Shown here one piece after another: positions 11,589 through 21,989 of a DNA stretch of 64,000 nucleotides. This DNA comes from Verticillium longisporum (taxonomy: Eukaryota > Ascomycota > Sordariomycetes > Glomerellales > Plectosphaerellaceae). The stretch is from NCBI GenBank assembly GCA_019188255.1, contig JAETXT010000010.1, positions 1,364,001 through 1,428,000 on the forward strand, given 5' to 3'. The position numbers and the translations under genes were made by a program. A model generated the notes under the pieces. That model had not been told where the DNA came from. It did no database searches and saw only the letters and a list, made by a program, of their open reading frames with translations. How positions within the stretch are numbered: position 1 is the first letter of the stretch; every line of letters begins with the position of its first letter.

Positions 11589-14504
11589 CTACCAAACACC
11601 GACAAGGCCATGATGTCCCCGGCCCTGACCCCGGCCGTCGTCCTGTACGTACCCGTTCTCGTTGCCATCGCCCGCCGAGCTCCGGCTCACGACGTGCGCG
11701 AGCCCCGTCCCGTCCTCGGCCGCAAAGGCCGCCGCCTCGTCGCCGCCGCCCGTTTCGGGGCTCCATTCGGACCAGTCCGACAGGCCCGTCATGCCCATGG
11801 CGGACGCCATGTCCGAGTAGCTGTGGCTCGTCGTCATGGTCAGCGGGCTCGTCAGGTCGACGCTGTCGCCGCGGAGCCCGCCCGCTGTTGCAGCCGCTGC
11901 TGCTGCCGCCGCCGCCGCCGCCGCCATGTCGACGGGCATGATGCCGAGGCCCATGCTCGGCACATCCACAGCGTTGGCGAGGTCCAGCTCGCCCATGCCG
12001 GCGGCCACCATCATCTCCTCCTCCTTGAGCGTGACGCCCTCGTCGACGACCTCGCCCAGCACCTCGCCCCTCCAGTTGGGCGGCACCTCGCCGAGCCCGC
12101 CGCCGACGCCGGGGCTCAGCGCGACGCGCATGCAGCCCGGGTTCTCGCCCGCGGCCTTGAGCAGCTTCTCGGCAAACTGCACCCTGCTGTTGGGGCTGGC
12201 GCTCAGCGTGCGGACGAAGAACTCTATGGGGTCCTTGCTCGAGCTGCGGCGGCCCGTGTTCAGCACGCCCAGGTCTCCGGCCGTCAGGTCCATGCCGCCG
12301 GGCGCGAAGCCGACGCTCTCGCAGGCGCCGAGGACGTTGACGCACCAGGTGCCAATCTCGAAAATCTTCTCCATGATGCCCATGCCGTGCACCTCGACCG
12401 CCTTTGGCGGCAGCGACGCCAGGATGGCGGCCGTGTCGCGGGCGACGGAGAGGGGAAAGGAGAAGCACATGCTGTTCGGGGGCGCGTTGGGGTCGGGCGC
12501 GTCGGCGGGGTTAGTCCACGAGAGGAGTTGCTGCCGCATCGAAGACTGCCAGACGATCAGACGCAGCCACTGCTGCGTCACGAGCAGGTCGGCCTTCTGG
12601 ATGTCGGTCGGCTCGGGCGTCGAGGGGTCGGTGCTACTGGCGAAGAGCGACGTCGGGGAGCGGGGCCGCAGAAAGATGGGCGGCTGGGCGAGGAGGTTCT
12701 GGAGCGCGACAAAGGTGGCGGCGCTGACACGGGGGTCGGAGCCTTCGTTCCAGGCGGTGACGAAGGACTCGTCGAGGGGCGTGTACGACGAGACGAGCTG
12801 GAGGAAGCCGGCGTGGATGTCGGGGGATTCGTACGAGTGGCGTGTTGAAGGGAGCGAAGGGGTTTGCTTAAATGTGATGGGTTTGTTGCGAAGGATGGCA
12901 AAGGAGCTGCAATACCGTCAGTGATGCCATGGGGTACCAACTCTGCATCAAGTACAGAAACATACCGTTCCGTGACGAAGAGGATCCAGAAGACGCGCTG
13001 TCGGCAGAGCGTGTCTTCTGGACTAAGGCCATAGTACGTCGAGTCGTTCTGGAGGCCGAGATCCTGTGCGTTGTTCAGGGCCTCGCGAAGATAGTGCCAC
13101 GACTTTCGAGACTGGTTAATCTCGAAGAAGGACGTTGACAGGTAAAACGACGAGATGACGGCAGAGAGCGACAGGTCTTCGAGAAAGTCGTACGACTGCC
13201 GCACCGAGATGCACTCGTCGAGGAAGAAGCGGCCGGCCACCTCCCATGAGGGCGGGCCGGGAGCCTCGATGCTCTTACCTGACATGTGCATGGACGTGAG
13301 CGCGCACAGGGCGTAGATGAGGTTCTTCTCCGAGGGCGTCATGGGGCGGGCAATGGTTTGGCGGATGGCGGGCATAGACAGCAGCGGCCTGATGGGGTAG
13401 ATGTGCTCGGAGTAGAGCCCGCCGCACGGGGGCACCATGTAGAGGTCATTGCGGCTGGTGGGACGATAGTCGTCGCTCGAGAAGGCGCTCCGTGGCTCGG
13501 GCACATTGTGGCCGGGGTTGGAGGTGAGGGTGGCCCAGAACTGAGGCGGGCTGTTGGCGGCCGAGGGCGCAGCAGAGGGGTTGGCCGACGAGTCGCTCAT
13601 GGACGGATCGAGGCTCAGGGGCGGACAGGCGGCGGAGAGTCGGCGGCGCACATACTCTGTGGGATTGTCCTGGGAGCCTTGACCACCTACTCCTCCTCCG
13701 TCGAGAGATAGCTGGCCCGGAAAGGTGTCCTTGGCTCGAAGCTCGTTGATGACCCGGCCATGGCCACGTTTCGGACCCCTCTTCTTGGGAACGTGATCGC
13801 GCTTGCAGGTGAGCGCGGCGTTCAGACACTGCTCACATGGGTATTTTCCATCGCAGCGGATTCCTGAGGTGGCGTTAGTATGTCTGCTTGTGGGTGGTCA
13901 TGGTGATGTGAGTGTGTGGCTGTAGGAAGGCAAGAGCCAGGCCGCGATGCTTGATCCAGGGCGCGTGCGAGATGGGCGAGGGGTGAGGGAAAGGGATGAG
14001 GGAGGGGAGGGGGAAAGCAGGTGGTGAGAGATACCATGAAGGCGACATACAGACTGGCCAGGGCGTAGTCTGCTGGGAAGGGGGAGAATGGCACGAAAGC
14101 TCATGGACATTGGGGCATGGACATTGGGGGTCAGGGCAACACGGGCAGAGAGAGGTGATGATGCAGCGCCGAGAGCAGGAACAAGACGAAGGACGTATGA
14201 CAGAGAGGGACGTATGACAGAGAAGGACGTATGGCAGGTTCGGCATGAGGCAGGGGACGAGTCAAGGTGAAGGCAGCGGATAGGGAACAAACATACGTCG
14301 CCGGCGGCAGTGATCGCAAACGGTCCTCTTTGGCTGCTGCGGCTTCCTCGTCTTGCCCGGCGAAGAGGACTCATCGTGAGGGTCGACAGAAGTGGCCCTG
14401 GACAAGGCAGCGTCGGCAGAGTCGCTGCTCGTGGTTGTCGTCGTGGTTGTCGTCGTCGTCGTCGTCGTCGCTACATTTCTCGGTGTATCCTGTGCGTCGT
14501 CCAT
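11589..14504 (-). CDS. Zn2Cys6 transcription factor, AmyR/MalR-like type
   Basis: Three exons (14297-14504, 12966-13863, 11589-12906) encode 807 residues. The first intron is 433 nt, long for this window, and has a perfect TACTAAC branch site. It interrupts the zinc cluster, which after splicing reads C63-X2-C-X6-C-X5-C-X2-C-X6-C. A basic linker KKRGPKRGHGR and the sequence VINELRA follow, an arrangement I associate with sugar-responsive regulators such as AmyR/MalR. The central fungal_trans region is continuous, including MHMSGKSIEAPG, where a GTAAGA could mimic a donor but need not be used. The segment LVTQQWLRLIVWQ and the later AVEVHGMGIMEKIFEIG fit the same family. The N-terminus carries a Thr run and the C-terminal third an Ala run of 12 or more. 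The likely role is nuclear control of carbohydrate genes. The subfamily is my recollection and was not tested. Confidence 0.82.
13864..14296 (-). other. Long first intron with 17-nt tandem repeat
   Basis: The donor is GTATGT, the branch site TACTAAC and the acceptor CCTCAG. Inside, GGACGTATGACAGAGAG-like units stand at 14191-14207, 14208-14224 and (decayed) 14225-14240. A shorter pair built on GGACATTGGGG lies just upstream (near 14104-14128 on the plus strand). Confidence 0.85.
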
Positions 14505-15524
14505 CGCGGAGCATGACGCAGGGATGAGGAACGGGCAGGGCAATCTGAGAGGGGACGAGGGGAACTGCGGACTTTGACTTTTGCGGTGTCTGGCCCTATG
14601 CGATCGACCCGGGCCTCTCTCGTTGCGATGGGATGGATAGGTAGGGGGGTCGTAGGTGGATTGATGGGGAAGGGGGACGAGGTAGGTATCAGCGAGGAAT
14701 TGGGCGATGTGAGAATGAGGGGGAGGTCGATGGTGGAGTTGGCCCCTCTTTCCTTGCCTGTAGCTGCTGGAGCTGCTCAACTGCTCAACTGCTGTACATG
14801 TGCTTGGGCTGGGTCGTCAGAGAATGGCCAGTCATCCACGGCAGTCGCCACGAGGACGGCCAAGGGCAAACTGCACTGTCGGGGCAACCTGATTCAAACG
14901 CCGTTCGTCTCGTCGCCTCTTCATCGGCTCAAACGACAAAAGTGCGGGGAAGAGTCCGAGATGTGATTCGCAAAACACATGCCGTTGAATGCGGGGGAGG
15001 CCAATCAGCGCTGCCTCACGACGTCTTGGCTCGTACCCGCCGATCACGGTACTTGTCTCTCTGGCTGTGTTGGATGCTTGCTGGGAGATTGTGGTCTGCT
15101 GACTTGGGGCTGGGACTTGGGGCTGGGACTTGGGGCCGTATCCGCAAGCCAATGCAGCATGTGGGCCAGAGGCTCAACTCGGCTCCAGCGCCACCTTGCC
15201 GCGTTTGGGTGTACTAATTTTCAGGGCTCATGCTGTTGCTGGCTTCGCTTGCAAGACACTGTTGCGAGATCGGCTCAAGAGACGCAGGCAGAATTCGTCG
15301 TGACGTCCTCTGGGCGATGGATGTGGCTGCGGGTTCCAAACATCAATTGCTTCGCGAGCATATGCCAAACCTGCGTCACGTAATGCACGTCAACAGCCAT
15401 CGTGACACCTGCCATTTCGAACCCGAACCGTAACGCCGATGCTAGCCAGAAGCCCCCCTGCAAGCTTGGTACTTGGTACTGTCTGTCTCGTACCTCGTAC
15501 AGCAACAGCAACAACAATGCACAA
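14505..15524. other. Intergenic with a GGGGCTGGGACTT repeat
   Basis: One kilobase lies between two leftward genes and includes the promoter of the AmyR-like regulator. Two perfect copies of the 13-nt unit GGGGCTGGGACTT (15106-15131) begin a third at 15132. No coding region is supported. Confidence 0.6.
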
Positions 15525-17135
15525 TCACCAGTCTCCGTAAAACTGCTCTTCGCTGCCCACACCGTCCTCTTCATCTGCGTCGGGCCCCTTCTGGCCCGCC
15601 GCCTTGGCTTTCGCCTGCGCCTTGGCCTTGGCATCATCCTCGTCATCGTCAACGTAGCCGCGCAGCTCCCGGGCCTCGCCCGGCGCCTCCACCACCTCGA
15701 GCTTCCAGCCCTTGTCGCCCGCGAGCTTCTCAATCTCCTGCCGCATGTCCTCCACCGTCTCGGGGTTGAGTTCGAGCTCCTCCAGCTCCTCGTCCGAGAG
15801 GATCCACAGCTCGCCGCCCTCGGCCTTGTGCTTTCGTGATGCGATCGTCTCCGTCTCGTACGCTTCGGCCTCGTCGGCCGCCGCTGGCGCCACCGCCGCC
15901 GCTGGAGCCTTTGGCTTGCCCGCCTGCGCCTTGTTGGGCAGAAAGTTATGCGGCGGCTTCAACACGGCCGGCGGCTTGCCCTCCTCGTCCGCCTCGCTGA
16001 GCACCTTGCGCCCGCCGACGAGGACCCCGCCGACCGTGACGGGCTCCTCCTGCTGACGGAACGACGCCGCGTCGAGGTCCGGCCGCGCGTTCTCCGCAAA
16101 GCGCGCGTCGCCGCCGCCGCTGCCGCCGCGCTCGCCGCGCACCATGGCCGCCTCGGCCTCGAGCGTCTTGCGCCGGTGCCACGCGGCGCTGGCCTCGGGG
16201 TCGCTCGTGTCGAGGATGAGGCGGCAGCTGATGGGGTTGGCGCTCGTCTGCTTGGGCGGCAGAAACGCCACGTCGTTGCAGAGCCGGGGCGTGTTGACGA
16301 CCATGAGGTACGCGCACGTCGTCACCTCCTTGATCCAGCCGATGCGGTCGCTCTTGAGGCCCGGCATGCAGTGGTACTGAATCTCGATTGTGCGCTCGCG
16401 GCCCGTCAGGTCGCAGATGGTGCCGCGGTCGAGGCGCTGCACGAGGTAGCGCTGGTCGCCTTTTACCTGCAGGTCCGTCGTCGTGGCCGCCGCCGCCTTC
16501 TCGTTCGTCGAGCCGTGTCCCGCGGGCTCGTCGGCGTCCTTGGGCCCGCGCCCGAGGACGAACTCGAGCGTGTTGGGGTCGCGCAGCGGGGGCTCGCCGT
16601 TGGGCATCAGCGGCAGCGCGTGGAACTGCAGGATCTCGCGGTTGTAGCAGAAGCGGTAGCTCCACCACCCGGACATGTAGTAGAGACACGTGCCGTCGAG
16701 CTCGTTGATGAGGTTCCAGCCGGCAGCCGAGGCCCTCGCGAGCTCGCGTGCCTCTTCCTGCTTCGCCAGGTCGTTGGCCGTCTTATTTTCGGGGCCCGCA
16801 GGTTCGAGGATCGGTATGGAGCACAGGTACGTCGACGGCGCCATGTGCATGAGCTCGTACGTCTCCTGCACATGGTTGCTTTTCGGTCCTTTGTCGGCCT
16901 CCGCTTCTTGCACCTGTTGGGCCAGGTCCGACTGGGAGGAGAATTCGGCGGCGTAGGTCGGGTGGGAATTCGCGCGGCTCAACAGCGCATCGGCTTCCTT
17001 TTGAGAAATGAAGCTTTCGGAAAAGACGACTTCGTACTGCGGATAGGCGACGAGGTCATCGTGGATGCTGAAGCCAGCTTGGCGAGCTCCGGTGAGCTGG
17101 GCAGTTGCCAGCAGAAGGAATTGGAGACGGCGCAT
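15525..17135 (-). CDS. YOS9: OS-9/Yos9-like ERAD lectin (MRH domain)
   Basis: A single exon encodes 536 residues. A hydrophobic signal peptide (MRRLQFLLLATAQL) directs the protein to the endoplasmic reticulum. The motif YYMSGWWSYRFCYNREILQFH marks the start of the mannose-6-phosphate-receptor-homology domain. The domain then shows the four expected sugar-contact residues: Q in VQRLDRGTIC, R in GRERTIEIQYHC, and E and Y in IKEVTTCAYL. The protein should recognise trimmed N-glycans on misfolded luminal proteins and pass them to the Hrd1 ubiquitin ligase. The C-terminal third is acidic and Lys/Ala-rich. The last residues are EQFYGDW rather than the HDEL-type retention signal of yeast Yos9, so retention would depend on partners such as Hrd3. 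The ATG at 17135 gives the signal peptide at the very start; the frame is open further upstream but has no better ATG. Confidence 0.93.
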   Translation of the reverse strand: MRRLQFLLLATAQLTGARQAGFSIHDDLVAYPQYEVVFSESFISQKEADALLSRANSHPTYAAEFSSQSDLAQQVQEAEADKGPKSNHVQETYELMHMAPSTYLCSIPILEPAGPENKTANDLAKQEEARELARASAAGWNLINELDGTCLYYMSGWWSYRFCYNREILQFHALPLMPNGEPPLRDPNTLEFVLGRGPKDADEPAGHGSTNEKAAAATTTDLQVKGDQRYLVQRLDRGTICDLTGRERTIEIQYHCMPGLKSDRIGWIKEVTTCAYLMVVNTPRLCNDVAFLPPKQTSANPISCRLILDTSDPEASAAWHRRKTLEAEAAMVRGERGGSGGGDARFAENARPDLDAASFRQQEEPVTVGGVLVGGRKVLSEADEEGKPPAVLKPPHNFLPNKAQAGKPKAPAAAVAPAAADEAEAYETETIASRKHKAEGGELWILSDEELEELELNPETVEDMRQEIEKLAGDKGWKLEVVEAPGEARELRGYVDDDEDDAKAKAQAKAKAAGQKGPDADEEDGVGSEEQFYGDW

Positions 17136-17540
17136 GATGCCGGATAGGGTTTTCTCGAGGTCACATAAAGACACAGGCAACGAATGATGCTCTCTCCACT
17201 TGCTTCTGTGATGTGAGTGCAGCTTCGGGAGCTATTGCCAGCTTGCGAGTTTCCCAAGTGGGCTGGGTTGGTCCATCATCGACCAAGTGTCATCATGGCT
17301 CTACCGGAAATCAGCCGAAACGTCAAATGGCGGGGATCATCTGATTAGATAAGCCACACAGCCAGCTGGCCAATCACTGGGGATCATGCAGAAATCCATG
17401 GGCAAGACATCACGAAATGGGGTTTATGCCGTCAAGAAACTGTCCTTCTGCTTTTTTTTTTTTTTTTTTTAGGGTGTATGCCTACTGTACAGGATGCCTA
17501 CTTATCTCCATACGAACATCTCATGGGGGGTCTCATCCTC
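17136..17540. other. Intergenic with T19 run
   Basis: About 400 bp separate the OS-9 and GNAT genes, which run in tandem. A run of 19 T occupies 17452-17470. No gene is seen. Confidence 0.6.
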
Positions 17541-18104
17541 TCAACTGTAGCTGGTGCCGGGCCGGCCATAGCTGGGGTGGCCTCTGCCCTTCCTCTCCAT
17601 AATGGCGAGCCCTTCACCTGGCTGTGAACCCACCAAGTTCATGCCCATCAACTTCTCATAAAAGGGGACCGATCGCGCCCAATCGCCGGTGAAGAGCAGG
17701 CTTTTTCGGAGGTCGGGCATGCCCTCAACCACCTCTTCGACGCATTTGACGAGCCATGTGCCGAGACCCTTTCCCTGCTGTGCTGGGTCAACCCACACAT
17801 CCGTAATGTACATGAACGTGACAAAGTCTGTGATGCATCGCGCGAAACCGACAAGGTTCGCGTTGGCAGGATCATCCGAATCATCAATCGGCTCTACTAT
17901 TTCCTTTTTCTCGTAGAGGCCGAAGCAGAGCGAGTTGTCGATTGCTTCCTGCATGGCAGCTGGTGAGAGAGCCTTGGCCCAGTAGAAATCCGCCGAGCCA
18001 AATATGTCCATGACTTTGGAGATCGGCAGGAGGCTCGCGTCAGTTGACACGAGATAGCCATTCTTCTTCCAGCATTTTGATCGTAGATTGGCTTTTGCTG
18101 TCAT
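17541..18104 (-). CDS. GNAT-family N-acetyltransferase
   Basis: An intronless gene of 187 codons covers one GNAT fold. The acetyl-CoA pyrophosphate-binding motif A is QQGKGLGTWLV, following the beta strand FMYITDVWVDP. The N-terminal half has the expected acceptor-side helices, and LLFTGDWARSVPFYEKLMGM is the typical motif B region ending in a helix. The tail is Gly/Arg-rich and probably flexible. It lacks a signal peptide, so it should act in the cytosol or nucleus on a small amine or protein N-terminus; the substrate is not evident. Length and domain cover are normal for fungal single-domain GNATs. The start is the first ATG, with an in-frame Met residue only much later. Confidence 0.88.
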   Translation of the reverse strand: MTAKANLRSKCWKKNGYLVSTDASLLPISKVMDIFGSADFYWAKALSPAAMQEAIDNSLCFGLYEKKEIVEPIDDSDDPANANLVGFARCITDFVTFMYITDVWVDPAQQGKGLGTWLVKCVEEVVEGMPDLRKSLLFTGDWARSVPFYEKLMGMNLVGSQPGEGLAIMERKGRGHPSYGRPGTSYS

Positions 18105-21100
18105 GATTGGGTGTAGGCGCAGACGTAGGCTTCGTCACAATACGGCAACGTGAGGTTGTTCGGCACATGAGGTCCAACTGAATTCCTGATGACTTCAATT
18201 TGGGATTGCTGTTCCTGCACCCTACAATGACTCACCGGGCCTTGTCGTGGTGGATGGGGTTTGGCGCCATAGACGGGCAGAACCGATCCCTAATCTTGGT
18301 CCGAACTGTCCATTAGGCAGACTCGGGCACACAAGCAGGCGACGAGCCTTGCTCAAACGACACCATGGCCCTTTTTTGGCTGAGACTCCAGCAACGGCGG
18401 GTCGCATCAAGCTCGAAGGCATCCGTCGGAGGGATCACGGCCACCTGCAAGAACAGCCCAACGACGAAAAGAAGGCGACACAAGGGCCAACGGCCAGGGA
18501 CGGCAAAACCCGGCGGCCCTCCCGAGAAAAGGGCAATGGAGGCCCCGATAGCCCTTTACACGGAGGGCGTCAAACCAGACCCTGACTTCACGAGGTGAGC
18601 GCGGTCCTCCTCCCAGGTCGTACGACTTGGCTGGCCAAGGCTGGTGGTGGTCGCATGTCAAGCATATGCCATTGCGTGCTCAGAGATTGATAGTGACGCC
18701 CGCCCAGGCGTCTTGTCCGCCGACGACAGACCACTGATCAGGAGATGACCGACATGCTTGAGGGCGAGTAGGCCAGCGTTGAAGGCGTCTCGCCCGTGGT
18801 CAGACTCGGTGAGATCTGATCGTGATCCGTGCTGCGGGCCGGACTTTCGCGCCCATGCGCTGCGGGAGATGAGCGCTGCAACCCGTTGCCCGCCCATGAA
18901 CAAACAAGATGAACTGAGCTCACTAGTTGAGCTCACTAGCTGCTTTGCCTTTGCCCGTCCGTCTGCGCTGCGACCTGCAATGGCTCTCCTCGTGTCGCCC
19001 GGGACAGACCCGCTGTTCCGATGACGATCAAGCGGCTCGATATGCACATCGCAGGAAGCGGCGGGCTCAGGCAGACGAGCAAGCGAGCGGACCACCAGCA
19101 TGTCTTTCCCCAATCCCAAGCCGCGCATGCCGCGCCGCGCCGCCCAATCCGCAGCAACCCTTCAGCGCTCACGGGGCCTTCCCTGTGCACCGTGCCGGCA
19201 GTGGACAGCCTATTATTATGGCGATGCGGGGCGGCCGCCTCACTTTTCTCGGGGGGATGCCACGACTGCAGATCGGCCAATGGCCAGTAGGTACGAATAC
19301 ATGTACCTCAGGTAGAGAAAAGGCATGGGGCCTGCCACAGGTCGCTGAGGCGCTTCAATGGAGTGTCTGGCTTCGCTCGACAGCCAGCCAGTTCAGACCT
19401 GGCATGCTGTGGCGCGACGGCTTCTGCGATTCCTGCGGCGGGCGGGCGTGCTGACAGCCGACTCTGATGGCTTGAAGGAAGTTGGGGGTGGGACAGCAGC
19501 TGGCGCATGGTCACCATGCAGGTGCATGCATCGCTTCGCTCGTCGCATCTTCAGTGCGGTGGAAGCAAAAGTCGTTGAACGTGAGACGAATTACCTTGGG
19601 TTGATCATGGCGGCGCTGAAGCACATGTCACGTCGCCGTGCCGCCTGGCGCTTGGGCTGTTGGTGATAGGGCCGCGGAAAGAAGCCATCGTTGCCGTGAT
19701 GCTTCGCCGACACCCTGACACCTCAGCTGGCTGGCCGGCTGGCTGGCTGCTGGCTGCTGGCTGGCTGGTTGGCTCGTCTACCTGCCTTTCGCCCAGTGCA
19801 TGCTTTGCCTCGATTATTCGGGCTCGCTCTCGGGGAAGAAGGAAAGAGGGAAGAAGGCATCTCAATAGCAGGCCCCAGCGAGCGCGCGCTATTGTCTTGC
19901 GGCTTAGACCTCTTGAACTCTGGCCAGACCAGGGGATCGTCATGACGAAGATGTCACGTTCCACGACTGGGGGGTGCAGCTCATGTTGGTGATTCGGTGT
20001 GATGATGGGCATGATGACATGGTCCTTGCTCCTTCGCAACCGTCATTCCCGTTTCTTTTCTCCTCCTGACCAGCCTTTTTCTGAGCGGGCAGCCGTCGCT
20101 GTTCCTGTACCAAGTATGGCCCCCTCCCCCCGAACCAAAAACGCCGGGGCTGCCCCTCCCGATTGTTTCAACCGCTCGGTGAACTCAGGATCTTATGCTG
20201 CTGCGTGATGCCTGACATCCTTCTCTCCCGGTCAACCCCGACCCTGGCAATGCTGCAACTTGCCAGAAGAAAAGAATGTCTCTCAAGACCATGTCCGAGA
20301 CGAGGCTCGGGAACGTGCATGGCGGAAAGCAAAGCGGGATGGATCTACGGGGTCGGACTGGCATACCCTGTGACCGGAGGTATTATGCCGTCATTGCTGG
20401 TTCGTCACCGCTCTCGGACTTGGAGATGGAGAATAAATCGACAAAGTCGCGATCGCGAGCCACCCGGGGCCAGGATGGACAGTCGACACTATTGAGCGGT
20501 CAGCGTGGCACCATGTATTCCAAGTCGGAACTGGTGGAATTACGTTAGAGTTGATGTCTCGAGTCAGGCTGTTCGATAAAATGGGCTGGCGTGTGGAATG
20601 GAAACCGCGGGTGGGCTGGGTCTACGACAGGGACCTCGATCTTGGTTCAGATGTGGGTGGGGAGGCAATGGGAGGGGAGAGAGAGTGAGAGAGAGGTGGG
20701 TGCAGGAGACGGTGAGCGTTGAATTCCAGTGGCCACGGCGCTGTAGTCGGGCGCTGCGATCTACTATGGTACTGCCTTGTCTGCCGACCCCCCTGCCAGC
20801 CAGTCAGCCATCTCGGCACGCTAGCGACGTGTTGCACCCACTGACGAGCGATCAACAAGCAGGTGAAGCCAATCGACGAGCTCTCACGTCCCCGCGACTT
20901 CCACTGAGAGTGGTGGCGTTCCCACCCCTGACAGCTCTTTCTCAATGCACTTCTGCTCTTACCTACCTACCTACGTACTGCACTTGTACACAGAGGCACC
21001 CACCACAGCGTCCAGTGGGAGTAAAAGAGGTGGAAGCAGCAGCAGCGAAAGCAGCAGCAGCAGCCACCCTGCCGCATCGCCGCATTGCAACTGCCTCGTC

Positions 21101-21989
21101 CCCCCCCCTGCTCCTGCCTCTCTTGCTATCCTCGCCCGTGTGTCGAGCCCGGCCACTTCTGGGCGGTTTGTCCATGTCTCAAGTGTTCTTGTCGTTTCGC
21201 CCAGGTTGTAGTGTACGACCTATCGTCACCTCCCCCCTTCTTGCTCGCATCCTTCCTTCCATTCGCACACGCACACCGCACACACACACCCCGCCCTCTT
21301 CCTCCTCCAACCAACCCAACCTGCCAACCCTACCAACATTGGCCCCAAAACCAGACAATCACAAAGTTTACCGGCACGTCGCGAACCACGGGCCGCACAC
21401 CTCAGAATCCCGCAGACAGCGCATCTCGCATCCATCCAAACCCACGCCCTCCCATCCTTGTTCCCTACCCTACGGCACACACCATCTTTCCATCCATCGC
21501 TAGCGTCCTGTCTCCGTCCCACCGACATTACATGCGCTGGGTGGGGATACGCAAAGCCTCACTTCCCTCACTGGACACGCCCATCGCTCAGCTCACCCTC
21601 GCCTTTATTATACCCACACGTCAACCCCTCGTCGACCGCCTCCTTCTCTCTTTTCTTGTGATCGTCTTCTTTTTGACTCGAAACCCCAAAACGTCCTCTG
21701 AGCTTCTCCGCCCTTGTTCCCTGACATTGTTTCTCGAGACAGAAGAGCGAGAGAAACCAAGCGGAACAAAAAACAAAGACGAAGATCAGATCAGATCAGA
21801 TCAGTACTCGATTCAGCTCTGACGTCGAGGCCGCTCTGCAGCACCCCCCACTACTTCCATCAGCCAGCCCACGCTTGTTCAAACGCACCATCAAGACGAG
21901 GCTGCTCGTAGTTACAGTCACACCCATCCGTCAACCAACAACAAGCCTAATCGTTGTTCGTCGACAGCTTCACTGTGCTTTTCGTTGTG
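18105..21989. other. 3.9 kb intergenic plus leader of the C2H2 gene
   Basis: The left half is GC-rich and without supported genes. It has a tandem TGAGCTCACTAGY pair at 18915-18940 and a degenerate GGCT tract near 19725-19774. From about 20950 the plus strand turns strongly C/T-rich with CACACA tracts, which is typical of fungal promoters and long 5' leaders. Two long frames in this part (20598-21503 and 21085-21822) are Pro/Ser/Thr-rich by composition and are not believable proteins. Confidence 0.55.
21784..21804. repeat. Four copies of GATCA
   Basis: A perfect five-base tandem repeat lies in the presumed 5' leader of the C2H2 gene, about 190 bp before its start codon. Confidence 0.9.

Noticed and set aside
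13264..13290. GTAAGA as a splice donor in the AmyR-like gene
   Set aside because: The reading frame continues with family-like sequence straight through, so no intron is needed.
20598..21822. Two long overlapping frames upstream of the C2H2 gene
   Set aside because: They are Pro/Ser/Thr-rich because the DNA is CT-rich promoter or leader sequence; codon use does not resemble the neighbouring genes.
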